Origin: an uncultured Elusimicrobiales bacterium
Lineage (GTDB): Bacteria > Elusimicrobiota > Elusimicrobia > Elusimicrobiales > Elusimicrobiaceae
Assembly: GCA_944325235.1 (NCBI GenBank)
Contig: CALUZE010000002.1
Span: forward strand, 1-30,543
Direction: 5' to 3'
DNA length: 30,543 nucleotides
In this document: piece after piece, positions 14,133 through 22,027 of the stretch
Numbering within the stretch: position 1 is the first letter of the stretch
Layout: every line of letters starts with the position of its first letter
The notes under the pieces: generated by a model
Databases searched by the model: none
Told to the model about the DNA's origin: nothing
What the model saw: the letters and a program-made list of their open reading frames with translations, nothing else
Position numbers and translations under genes: made by a program

Positions 14133-15524
14133 ATGCCAAATCCGTCCGCACCGCGCCACAACGGGAAACAATTAGACCCCGAAGTGCGCAAACATAATTT
14201 TGAGGAAGTGGCCCAAATCTTTACCGAAGAAGAAGCCCTGGCCGAAGCCGACCGCTGCCTGCACTGCAAAAACGCACACTGCCAGGCCAACTGCCCGGTA
14301 GGGGTGCAAATCCCGGCGTTTATCGCGCTTTTGAAAGAAGGCAAAGTAGGCGAAGCCGCAGCCAAAATTATGGAAACCAGCCTGCTGCCGGCCATTTGCG
14401 GCCGCGTGTGCCCGCAGGAAAAACACTGCGAAGGCAACTGCATTTTGAAAGACCGCTTCGGCTCGGTCAACATCGGTATGCTGGAGCGCTACACCGCCGA
14501 CACCGCCCGCAAAAAAGGTTTGTTAAAAGCCCCGCAGACGGCGGCCCCCACCGGCAAAAAGGTGGCGTGCATCGGTTCCGGTCCGTCCTCTATTGCGGCG
14601 GCCGCGGAATTGGCCCGCGCCGGCCACGAAGTGACCGTTTTTGAAGCCCTCCACGCCTTTGGCGGCGTGCTGCGCTACGGGATTCCGTCCTTCCGCTTGC
14701 CGCGCGAAGTGATTGACCACGAAATTGAAACCGTCAAAGCCATGGGCGTCAAATTCGTAACCGACGTGCTGATCGGCGCGACGGAAAAAGTGGCCGATTT
14801 GCTCAAACAATTTGACGCCGTGTACGTCGGCAGCGGGGCGGGGCTCCCCACGATGACGGGCATCCCCGGCGAAAACGCCGTAGGCGTGTACAGCGCAAAC
14901 GAATTTTTAACCCGTGTCAATTTAATGCAAGCCTATAAATTCCCGGCGACCGATACGCCAATCCAGGTCGGCAAACACGTGGCCGTGCTGGGCGGCGGCA
15001 ACAGCGCCATGGACGCGGCCCGCTGCGCCATGCGCCTGGGCCCCGATACGGTGACCATCGCTTACCGCAGAAGCGCGGCCGAAATGCCCGCCCGCGCGGC
15101 CGAAGTGGCCCACGCCAAAGAAGAAGGCGTACAATTTGAATACCTCGTTACCCCCAAAGAAGTGGTAACGGACGACAAAGGCCATGTGGCCGGCTTGAAA
15201 TGCACCCGCAACAAATTGGGCGAGCCGGATGAAAGAGGCCGCCGCCGGCCGGTGGAAATACCGGGCTCGGAATTTGTCATGCCGGTAGATACGATTATTG
15301 TGGCCATCGGGCAGAAACCCAACCCGATTATCGCCAAAACCACGCCGGAACTGAAAACCACCGAACGCGGTGTGCTGGAACTGGACGCGGAAGGCAAAAC
15401 GACTATGCCGGGCGTTTATGCCGGGGGGGACATCATCCGCGGCGGCGCCACGGTGCTGCTGGCGATGAAAGACGGTATTGAAGCCGCCCACCGCATTAAT
15501 GCGTATTTAAAAGAGGGGAAATAA
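14133..15524 (+). CDS. nfnB: NfnB-type large subunit (GltA/GltD-like) of ferredoxin:NADP oxidoreductase
   Basis: A 463-residue flavoprotein of the glutamate synthase small-subunit family. It has two N-terminal [4Fe-4S] cysteine sets (C42, C45, C50, C54 and C89, C93, C99, C103), an FAD fold (GSGPSSIAAAAELA, from residue 148) and an NADP fold (VAVLGGGNSAMDAA). The DIIRGGATVLLAMKDG segment near the C-terminus closes the FAD site. By itself it could be read as GltD, but it is followed after 1 nt by an NfnA-type partner and no glutamate synthase large subunit is present. The pair is therefore best read as electron-bifurcating NADH-dependent ferredoxin:NADP oxidoreductase, which balances ferredoxin, NADH and NADPH during fermentation. 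GGAGGA precedes the ATG. Confidence 0.92.
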   Translation: MPNPSAPRHNGKQLDPEVRKHNFEEVAQIFTEEEALAEADRCLHCKNAHCQANCPVGVQIPAFIALLKEGKVGEAAAKIMETSLLPAICGRVCPQEKHCEGNCILKDRFGSVNIGMLERYTADTARKKGLLKAPQTAAPTGKKVACIGSGPSSIAAAAELARAGHEVTVFEALHAFGGVLRYGIPSFRLPREVIDHEIETVKAMGVKFVTDVLIGATEKVADLLKQFDAVYVGSGAGLPTMTGIPGENAVGVYSANEFLTRVNLMQAYKFPATDTPIQVGKHVAVLGGGNSAMDAARCAMRLGPDTVTIAYRRSAAEMPARAAEVAHAKEEGVQFEYLVTPKEVVTDDKGHVAGLKCTRNKLGEPDERGRRRPVEIPGSEFVMPVDTIIVAIGQKPNPIIAKTTPELKTTERGVLELDAEGKTTMPGVYAGGDIIRGGATVLLAMKDGIEAAHRINAYLKEGK

Positions 15525-15525
15525 T

Positions 15526-16380
15526 ATGGAAGAAAATACCATTTTAGTAAAAGAAAATTTAAGCGACGTTGTGGTGAAGTTTGTAATTTATAAACCCTTG
15601 ATTGCCGCTTCGGCCAAGGCCGGGCAGTTTGTCATTTTGCGCGGCCGCGAAGGCGGCGAACGCGTGCCCGTGACGCTGGTGGATTGGGACAAGCAAAAAG
15701 GCACCATCACCATCATCATCCAGGCCATTGGCAAATCCACCACGATGTTCAACTCGTTTAAACAGGGCGATAAATTCTTAAACATCGCCGGCCCGTTGGG
15801 CACCGCGCTGGAAATTAAAAACTACGGCACCGTAGCCGTGGTGGGCGGCGGCGTAGGCATTGCCGAAGTATACCCGATTGCCCGCGCGTTTAAAGAAGCC
15901 GGCAACCGCGTGATTGCCGTGTTGGGCGCGCGCACGAAAGACCTGCTGATTTTGGAACCCGAAATGAAAGCGCTGTGCGACCGCACCGTCAGCACCACGG
16001 ACGACGGCTCCTACGGGATGAAAGGGATGGTGACGGACGCTATCCAAAAATTGCACGACGAAGGCGAAAAAATCAACGCCGGGTTCATCATCGGCCCGAT
16101 TCCGATGATGAAGTTCACCTCACGCCTGATGGACAAGCTGGGCATGGAACCCCACGCCAGCTTGAACCCCATTATGCTGGACGGTACCGGAATGTGCGGG
16201 TGCTGCCGCGTGACGGTGGAAGGCAAAGTGCGCTTTGCGTGTGTGGACGGCCCGATGTTCCCGTCCAAAACCATTGATTTTGACGAGCTCATCCGCCGCA
16301 CCAGCGAGTACCGCCCGCAGGAAGCGGAAAGCTTAAAGCTCTACGAAAAGGACCACGTTTGCAAATGCGGCCTGCACTGA
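15526..16380 (+). CDS. nfnA: NfnA-type small subunit (FAD/[2Fe-2S]) of ferredoxin:NADP oxidoreductase
   Basis: A 284-residue ferredoxin-reductase-like flavoprotein: an N-terminal FAD barrel (KAGQFVILRG, ERVPVTL), an NAD-binding fold (VAVVGGGVGIAEVYPIARA, 103-121) and a C-terminal [2Fe-2S] site. The cluster ligands fit the Asp-plus-three-Cys pattern known for Nfn: D219, C224, C227 and C239 in LDGTGMCGCCRV...FACVDGP. An extra Cys pair, C279 and C281 (CKCG), sits at the extreme C-terminus. The gene starts 1 nt after nfnB with AGAGGGGA upstream, so subunits are made together. It is related to the electron-transfer subunit of dihydroorotate dehydrogenase (PyrK), but the partner points to Nfn. Confidence 0.92.
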   Translation: MEENTILVKENLSDVVVKFVIYKPLIAASAKAGQFVILRGREGGERVPVTLVDWDKQKGTITIIIQAIGKSTTMFNSFKQGDKFLNIAGPLGTALEIKNYGTVAVVGGGVGIAEVYPIARAFKEAGNRVIAVLGARTKDLLILEPEMKALCDRTVSTTDDGSYGMKGMVTDAIQKLHDEGEKINAGFIIGPIPMMKFTSRLMDKLGMEPHASLNPIMLDGTGMCGCCRVTVEGKVRFACVDGPMFPSKTIDFDELIRRTSEYRPQEAESLKLYEKDHVCKCGLH

Positions 16381-16400
16381 GGAGCTGAACCCTATTCAAC

Positions 16401-16428
16401 AAAAGCCCGCCTGCCGGCGGGCTTTTTT
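16401..16428 (+). terminator. Terminator of nfnBA
   Basis: AAAAGCCCGCC / GGCGGGCTTTT stem with a TGCC loop and a T run, 21 nt after the nfnA stop. Confidence 0.9.
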
Positions 16429-16534
16429 ATGGGCAAAAGAGTTTTTGTGCCTGCGAAAAATCTGAACGGATGGACCTAGCGCCTATGCAGAAAAAACAGA
16501 AAACTAAGGGTCGGTTTACGAGGTTTACAGGCAT

Positions 16535-16561
16535 AAAAACCCCGGGCGCGTGGCCCGGGGT
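16535..16561 (-). terminator. Terminator of the 1283-residue protein gene
   Basis: ACCCCGGGC / GCCCGGGGT stem (5-nt loop), followed on the minus strand by five T, just beyond the stop at 16569. Confidence 0.88.
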
Positions 16562-16568
16562 CAAAGGA

Positions 16569-19500
16569 TTAATACGCTTCTGCCGGCACATCCGGAACAG
16601 ATTCTATGGCGGCGGGATCCGTTTGCAGCGTGTCGGTGAAACTCTCGGCGGGAGGTTCTGGAGGAAGCGGCATGGAGTACCAGTCCGTGCTGTCCTCGGG
16701 AATCTGTTGGGCTCCCGGGAAGAGGTCTGTCGCTCCCGGTACGTCAAAGTCGTATTCCTCTTCCTGTACGGATTGCTCGTGCAGCAATTCCTGCATCCGG
16801 GATACTTCCACTGAAAAGCGGAACCACTTATCGTTGTATTTTTGAGAAATAGCCTGCGCTTTTTCGTCCTGTTTCTGCGGATTCTCGTTGGTGCTGTACA
16901 CGGCCAACATATCCTGCAAAAAGCTTTGGAAGAAGCGTTCTACTTCCGGCTGATAGGCCGACAATTCCGGTGTGGAAAAGGCCGCCAGCTGATACTTTTT
17001 GGCCTCCGAGATGCTCGCCATCAAGTTCCGTTTGTTCTGTTCCCGCCAGGCGTCTATTACCATTTGCTGGAAATCCGCTTGCATTTGGGCCTGATCTTGC
17101 TGGTATTGCTGCTGCTGTTGTTGGGCAGACTTCATGCCTTTAATTTGGGCGCGGAGCAGCTGTCTCTGCTGGGCCGCTTGGCCGTACAGCTCTTTGTCCT
17201 GGTCGGTAACTAAGGGCAAATGGCCCCAGAAATCGGCCGGGATCAGCTCGTTGCGTGCATAGATAATCGGGTACGAGATGGAAGCCCCGTTTGTGTCTCC
17301 TTTCTGGGAGGCCCGAACATCTTGCAGCGTGCTCATATGGTCGTCTGTGCCCTGCTGCGGCATCAGCGTGGCCAGGTCCTGGTCGTCTTGCTGGAGTTTG
17401 GCGGGGTCAAAAGCGTCTCCGTATTTCTTTTGTTCTTGCAGGTGTTCTTTTTCCGAAGCGGATACTAACCATTTTTCCTGGAACGGATAAACGCCTTTGT
17501 CAATCGCAGCTAACCCGGTAAAGAAAATCAGGTTGCCCAGCAGACCGGTCCTGCCCGTCAGCGGCCAGCCTTTCCAGAAGCGGGTGTTGCTTAAGAAAGC
17601 CTGCCCGGCCGGCAAGCCGAAGCGCCAGTTATGGAACACTTCCGAATAAAAGTTGGAATTCGGCACGTATTTGGGCAGCAGGTAGCGGCTGATGCCTTTG
17701 CGGTCCACCTCTTTGAAGAAATGCTTGATGAGTTCCGGCTGCCATTCGTTAGAGGCAATTTTGCTAAAGGGGATCTTCACGGCATTTTTCAGCTGTTCCG
17801 GATCAATCAGATTTTTGGTGGTGCGGGGCGTGATATACACGTCGGCCCCTTTATCCCACGCCAACGGATTGCCCGGTTTGCCAAAGCGGGAAGCATTCCA
17901 CCAGGTGACGACTTCCTGCTCGGTCATAAACGATTCGCCTGCTTTGGCGGGTGCGGTAGCCGTTCCGGAAGGAAGGACCTTGCCGGGCTGCATCGTCCGG
18001 AAACTTTGGGTCTTAATCGGCAGCCACACGTCAAAGGCGCCGTTCTTGGCGGCCTGGTTCATGGTGTTGATCAGCATCCCTTCCCGTAACACCGTGGACA
18101 AGGTGTTGTAATCGTATTTTATAGGGGCAACATGCTCGCCCGGATTGGTGAGGGAGCGGAAACCCGCACGCAGTTTGCGCCAATCATCCCAGTTGCGAAT
18201 GCCTTGGCTCAGCGGAGAGTTGGTTACATCCATTACCCCTTGGACCGCTTTAAAGCCGGGCCGCGGCTGGTAGAGGAAGTAATTTTCTACCTTGGGCTGT
18301 TTAATCCCTACCCAGCGTTGGGGGTTCCACCAATTTTTTTTGCGTTGCAAGCGGCGCTTGTTGAACACAACCTGGTTGATAATTTTGGTTTCCGGCTCTT
18401 TGCCGGGGTGTATTTTGGTGACCGTATGCTGCGCAGTCAGCACGGCGCCGTTATTGAGTAAATTCTTGGGCAAGTTGGCATAGCGGATGTTTTTGTTAAT
18501 TGCTATCCAAGCCGCATCCCAGCGGCGGCCTTTGTTGGCTTGGGCCGCAGCTTTGGCTGCCTTGGGAAGTGCGGCGATGGCGCCTTTGGTGGTGCGGAAT
18601 GCCATGCCCAACCAAGAGAAGATTTCTCCGCCGTAAATCCAGAAGACGGCCGTGCCCACAAAGTACATAAAATTGGTGCCGTTTTCCAGGTCTACTTTTT
18701 TGGCGTTCAATTTGTTATGCAGCTGCATTTCCACCCAGTTGCCTTTGGAATCGCGCCCAAAGCCGCTGGTAATCCATACTTTGCCGTTCGGCAATTGGAA
18801 CATATTGCCTTGGTTGATGGGCAGCAGGCGCGGGATAGAACCTTTGGCGTTTAAGATGAGCGATTTGCCGTTTTGGTCCGTGGTGGACAGCGCGTCCGGG
18901 GTAATCCCCTGGCGGGAACTGTCCCATTTCAGTTCGTCGTTGGCAAAGCCGTTGTAGATGTAGGCCAATTTATCGGCCAGAGCTTTCATCTGTTTGGAAT
19001 CCAGGCCGTAGTCTTCCATCGCCGCATAGTGGGTGCGCGTCAGCGGTGCATACAGATCTACCACGCGGCTGGCAAACAGCGTGCGGTATTTTTCGGCGTT
19101 CGGGTCGGGCGCGTTGCAGCGGATGAAAACCGGATATTTGGGCGCCGCGGCGGAATCGGTCTGGCAGGTATTTTCCCGATACAGCAGGCTGGCCGCTTCC
19201 AGCGCAAAGATACGCGTGGGCAGCGAATATTTTTCCGGGTTGGAAAAATCTTTCAGCATTTCCAGCACTTGCGGCCACACGGTAGAATCCGTCATGTATT
19301 TGGTGTTTTCAAATACGGAGATAAAAATAGCGTTCAGCAACGCGCTGTACTGCTGCAGAAATTTGCCGGGCTGAACCTCTTTCGTCGTTATGGAGCGTTC
19401 GGGCCCTTTGTCAAACAATTTGACGATTTTTACCAGCTGGCGCGGGTTAACCAGCAACGCATACGCAACGGCGTAATCCGCCAGCGTCATCAACATTTGG

Positions 19501-20420
19501 TATTCACCGTCACCTTCTTGGGGGTTTTTGGCTTTTAAGGCAGACAGTTCATTTAAGAAGGAGGCGTTGATTTGCTGGTAAATTTCGGGCGGCAACACCA
19601 TGGACGAGTTGGCCACGCGCTGGACGGCCATTTTCAGTTGGTTTTCACGCCCGCGGTAAAAAGTCACTTTGTCAGAGGCAATTTTGTTGCTCTGCGGGAT
19701 CATCAACGGGTCCTTCTGGTGCGTTTGAATGTAATAATTGTGCATTTTCCACATGGCAATACGCATGGAACCCACGGCCATAATGGTTTGTATGGAGCCC
19801 AACGCCCGGGGGGTAAGTTTGCTCAAGCGGTACATCATGCGCAATTGGAGCATAGGCAACAGGGCGTTCATCTGGCGTTTGGTCATGTCGTCCAAGTTCG
19901 CCAGGAAAGAGTCCACCGTGTTGCCCAGCACTTCGCTGGCGTAGGTGATGTCCAGCAAGTCTACGTCTGCGGGGTTCCAGGGGTCAATGTATTCAATTAA
20001 ATCCGTCAGGTATGCTTCGTTTTTGGCCACGAGCTGGAGCACTTTGTTTTTGGCCGACGGAATGGAAACGGGGATTTTGGCCAGAGTGGTAGATTCGGTC
20101 GGCTGGACCAAATTCTTTTGCTGCCGCTGTTGCATGGCCTTTTTCTGCTGGCTGGTTGCGTATTTTTTGTCCATCAATTGGTGCAGGCGGATGATTGCAT
20201 CCTTTTGGGCATAAATGTCCTTGGCGGCGAACATATCTTCCACGGCTTTTTCAATATTGGCATCCAAATTATTGGCCAAGGCAGTTTTTACGCTGTGTTC
20301 AATATCGGCGCGGATCATATCCGTGTCTGTGATATTTTGCTGCGCCCAGGCACCCGGAGCGGGAACCAGGCAGTTAAATAAAAATACAAACGCCAATACG
20401 CGGCAGAAAAACGATTGCAT
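16569..20420 (-). CDS. Large exported protein of unknown function (1283 residues)
   Basis: I do not recognise a family. The ATG at 20420 has AAGGAG upstream and opens a clear Sec signal peptide (MQSFFCRVLAFVFLFNCLVP, cut after APGAWA). A longer frame upstream lacks a ribosome site and crosses the promoter. Residues 30-500 are mostly helical and polar. Residues 583-606 (FMYFVGTAVFWIYGG) and 957-976 (TGLLGNLIFFTGLAA) are possible membrane segments. Residues 607-700 are very basic. Residues 1085-1125 form a Gln-rich coiled-coil-like stretch (SAQQQQQQYQQDQ). The last 60 residues are acidic and Pro-rich. The gene is single, with overlapping minus-strand TACAAT/TATAAT at 20460-20470 and a terminator. 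An envelope scaffold or surface role is a guess. Confidence 0.88.
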   Translation of the reverse strand: MQSFFCRVLAFVFLFNCLVPAPGAWAQQNITDTDMIRADIEHSVKTALANNLDANIEKAVEDMFAAKDIYAQKDAIIRLHQLMDKKYATSQQKKAMQQRQQKNLVQPTESTTLAKIPVSIPSAKNKVLQLVAKNEAYLTDLIEYIDPWNPADVDLLDITYASEVLGNTVDSFLANLDDMTKRQMNALLPMLQLRMMYRLSKLTPRALGSIQTIMAVGSMRIAMWKMHNYYIQTHQKDPLMIPQSNKIASDKVTFYRGRENQLKMAVQRVANSSMVLPPEIYQQINASFLNELSALKAKNPQEGDGEYQMLMTLADYAVAYALLVNPRQLVKIVKLFDKGPERSITTKEVQPGKFLQQYSALLNAIFISVFENTKYMTDSTVWPQVLEMLKDFSNPEKYSLPTRIFALEAASLLYRENTCQTDSAAAPKYPVFIRCNAPDPNAEKYRTLFASRVVDLYAPLTRTHYAAMEDYGLDSKQMKALADKLAYIYNGFANDELKWDSSRQGITPDALSTTDQNGKSLILNAKGSIPRLLPINQGNMFQLPNGKVWITSGFGRDSKGNWVEMQLHNKLNAKKVDLENGTNFMYFVGTAVFWIYGGEIFSWLGMAFRTTKGAIAALPKAAKAAAQANKGRRWDAAWIAINKNIRYANLPKNLLNNGAVLTAQHTVTKIHPGKEPETKIINQVVFNKRRLQRKKNWWNPQRWVGIKQPKVENYFLYQPRPGFKAVQGVMDVTNSPLSQGIRNWDDWRKLRAGFRSLTNPGEHVAPIKYDYNTLSTVLREGMLINTMNQAAKNGAFDVWLPIKTQSFRTMQPGKVLPSGTATAPAKAGESFMTEQEVVTWWNASRFGKPGNPLAWDKGADVYITPRTTKNLIDPEQLKNAVKIPFSKIASNEWQPELIKHFFKEVDRKGISRYLLPKYVPNSNFYSEVFHNWRFGLPAGQAFLSNTRFWKGWPLTGRTGLLGNLIFFTGLAAIDKGVYPFQEKWLVSASEKEHLQEQKKYGDAFDPAKLQQDDQDLATLMPQQGTDDHMSTLQDVRASQKGDTNGASISYPIIYARNELIPADFWGHLPLVTDQDKELYGQAAQQRQLLRAQIKGMKSAQQQQQQYQQDQAQMQADFQQMVIDAWREQNKRNLMASISEAKKYQLAAFSTPELSAYQPEVERFFQSFLQDMLAVYSTNENPQKQDEKAQAISQKYNDKWFRFSVEVSRMQELLHEQSVQEEEYDFDVPGATDLFPGAQQIPEDSTDWYSMPLPPEPPAESFTDTLQTDPAAIESVPDVPAEAY

Positions 20421-20459
20421 ATCAATCTCCTTGTGACAAAACATAGCTGCTTTATCTTT

Positions 20460-20492
20460 ATTATATTGTATCGTTTTTTGGCCGCTTTTCCA
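20460..20492 (-). promoter_or_regulatory. Promoter of the 1283-residue protein gene
   Basis: Overlapping TATAAT (20460-20465) and TACAAT (20465-20470) on the minus strand. A weak TGGAAA at 20487-20492 lies 16 nt upstream of the second. Confidence 0.55.
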
Positions 20493-20521
20493 GGGGGTCA
20501 AAGGACCTAATATGCCCAAAC

Positions 20522-20550
20522 AAAAGGGCCTACCCGAAGGTAGGCCTTTT
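20522..20550 (-). terminator. Terminator of phoH-like gene
   Basis: GGCCTACC / GGTAGGCC stem with flanking A and T runs, 16 nt beyond the stop of the minus-strand gene. Confidence 0.85.
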
Positions 20551-20565
20551 CTCAAGATGGTTGGC

Positions 20566-21891
20566 TTAGAGTAACTTGGAAGCCAAGTCCGCCAGATGGC
20601 TGCGTTCCGTTTTGGTAAACGTGATGTGCCCGTGGCTCTTTTGGCCTTTCAAGCGGTCCACCAGGTACGTTAACCCGTTGGACTCCACGTCCAGGTACGG
20701 CGTATCAATTTGATACGGGTCCCCGGTAACGACGACCTTCGTCCCTTCACCCGCGCGGGTGAGGATGGTTTTCATCTCGTGCGGGGTGAGGTTCTGCGCG
20801 TCGTCCACAATCATATACTGGCCCGGCAGCGAGCGCCCGCGCATATGCGTGACGGACGCAATTTCAATTTTGCCGCTGTCCAGGAGGTAGTGGGCTTTTT
20901 CTTCGCCTTCGTCCGGGTTTTTGCGGTCCGCCAGGAAGGCCAGGTTGTCGTAAATGGCGCCCATCCAGGCTTCCAGTTTTTCTTCCTTGGTGCCGGGCAG
21001 GAAACCCAAATCCTTGCCTACGGGCACGATGGAGCGGCACACCACCAGGCGGCGATAGGCGTTTTCGTCCAGGGTGCGCTGCAAGCCCGTGGCCAGCGTG
21101 ATGAGCGTTTTGCCGGTGCCGGCCGTACCCACCAGGGTAACGATATCCAAGCTGTCATCCAGCAGCAGTTCCATCGCAAAGCGCTGTTCTTTGTTTAACG
21201 GCTTGATGCCCCACGCCACCGGCTCCTGCGAAGACAGCGGCCGCAATACAAATTCCGCCCCGTTGGAAATGCGCCCGATGGCGGATTTTTTGCTTCCGTC
21301 GGACGCTTTTAAAATAATAAACTCGTTGGAAAAGTAGACGCTGGGGTCCATCGGCAATTTTTTGTCGCGGTAGAAGGCGTCAATTTGTTCGGACGGCACT
21401 TCCAGTTCCGCCACCCCGGTGTAGAGTTCGTCCACATTCACTTTGTCCGTGGTGTAATCTTGCGCGGCCAGGCCCAATGCGTCGGCTTTCAGGCGCATAT
21501 TGATGTCCTTGGTCACCACGATGACCGGCGCCGTGTTCTTTTTGTACGAACTTTCTTTTTTGCTTAGCGTGTAGGCAATGTTTAAAATGGAGTTGTCCGC
21601 CTTGTTAAACGCCAGCGACTGCGGCAGCATATTGGGCTTGTCCAGTTCAATTTTTAATATGCCGCCCTTGGGCAATTTAACGCCTTCGTTTAACCGCCCG
21701 CTTTTGCGCATTTCATCCAGCGTGCGCGAAACCATACGGGCGTTTTTGCCGCGGGTATCGCTTTCGCTCTTAAAGGAGTCCAGCTCCTCAATGACGGCCA
21801 TGGGGATAATGATATCGTTATCCTCAAAGGCGTGCAGGCAGTTCACGTCGTGTAATAGAACGTTTGTATCCAAGATGAATGTTTTTTTCAT
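20566..21891 (-). CDS. PhoH-family PIN-domain ATPase (PhoH2/YlaK-like)
   Basis: A 441-residue fusion of an N-terminal PIN nuclease domain (residues 1-150) and a C-terminal PhoH ATPase domain. PIN acidic residues are visible: D8 in FILDTNVLLHD, E35/E36 in VIEELDSF, D99 in KADNSIL and D129 in VVTKDINM. The ATPase has Walker A GTAGTGKT (255-262) and Walker B YMIVDDAQN (D363-D364). PhoH2 proteins are reported as RNA helicase/ribonuclease enzymes, so a role in RNA processing is likely. The ATG at 21891 has AAGGGG upstream; the longer frame extends over the promoter and is rejected. It is transcribed divergently from the GH57 gene. Confidence 0.93.
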   Translation of the reverse strand: MKKTFILDTNVLLHDVNCLHAFEDNDIIIPMAVIEELDSFKSESDTRGKNARMVSRTLDEMRKSGRLNEGVKLPKGGILKIELDKPNMLPQSLAFNKADNSILNIAYTLSKKESSYKKNTAPVIVVTKDINMRLKADALGLAAQDYTTDKVNVDELYTGVAELEVPSEQIDAFYRDKKLPMDPSVYFSNEFIILKASDGSKKSAIGRISNGAEFVLRPLSSQEPVAWGIKPLNKEQRFAMELLLDDSLDIVTLVGTAGTGKTLITLATGLQRTLDENAYRRLVVCRSIVPVGKDLGFLPGTKEEKLEAWMGAIYDNLAFLADRKNPDEGEEKAHYLLDSGKIEIASVTHMRGRSLPGQYMIVDDAQNLTPHEMKTILTRAGEGTKVVVTGDPYQIDTPYLDVESNGLTYLVDRLKGQKSHGHITFTKTERSHLADLASKLL

Positions 21892-21935
21892 AATGCGCCC
21901 CTTGTATGTTTCCGCCGGGAGGCGGGTCTTTTTAT

Positions 21936-21963
21936 AGTATAGCCGCTTGGCGGGGTTCGTCAA
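21936..21963 (-). promoter_or_regulatory. Sigma-70-type promoter of phoH-like gene
   Basis: Minus strand TTGACG (21958-21963), a 16-nt spacer and TATACT (21936-21941), each 5 of 6 to consensus. A CCGCC/GGCGG hairpin lies in the leader near 21913-21926. Confidence 0.75.
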
Positions 21964-22011
21964 GCCCTTCTTCAGACGGGGCCCCGTCGTTGTGCATATT
22001 TTAGCATTAAT

Positions 22012-22020
22012 TGCTATAAA
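22012..22020 (+). promoter_or_regulatory. Extended -10 promoter of GH57 gene
   Basis: TGC-TATAAA at 22012-22020. The ATG starts 8 nt after the last base of the box, and there is no ribosome-binding sequence. Confidence 0.65.
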
Positions 22021-22027
22021 TATATAT

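Noticed and set aside
14133..15524. Stand-alone glutamate synthase small subunit (gltD)
   Set aside because: There is no gltB, and the next gene 1 nt downstream is an NfnA-type subunit, so NfnB fits better.
20421..20555. 45-residue N-terminal extension of the 1283-residue protein
   Set aside because: It would bury the signal peptide and cross the -10 box; AAGGAG precedes the ATG at 20420.
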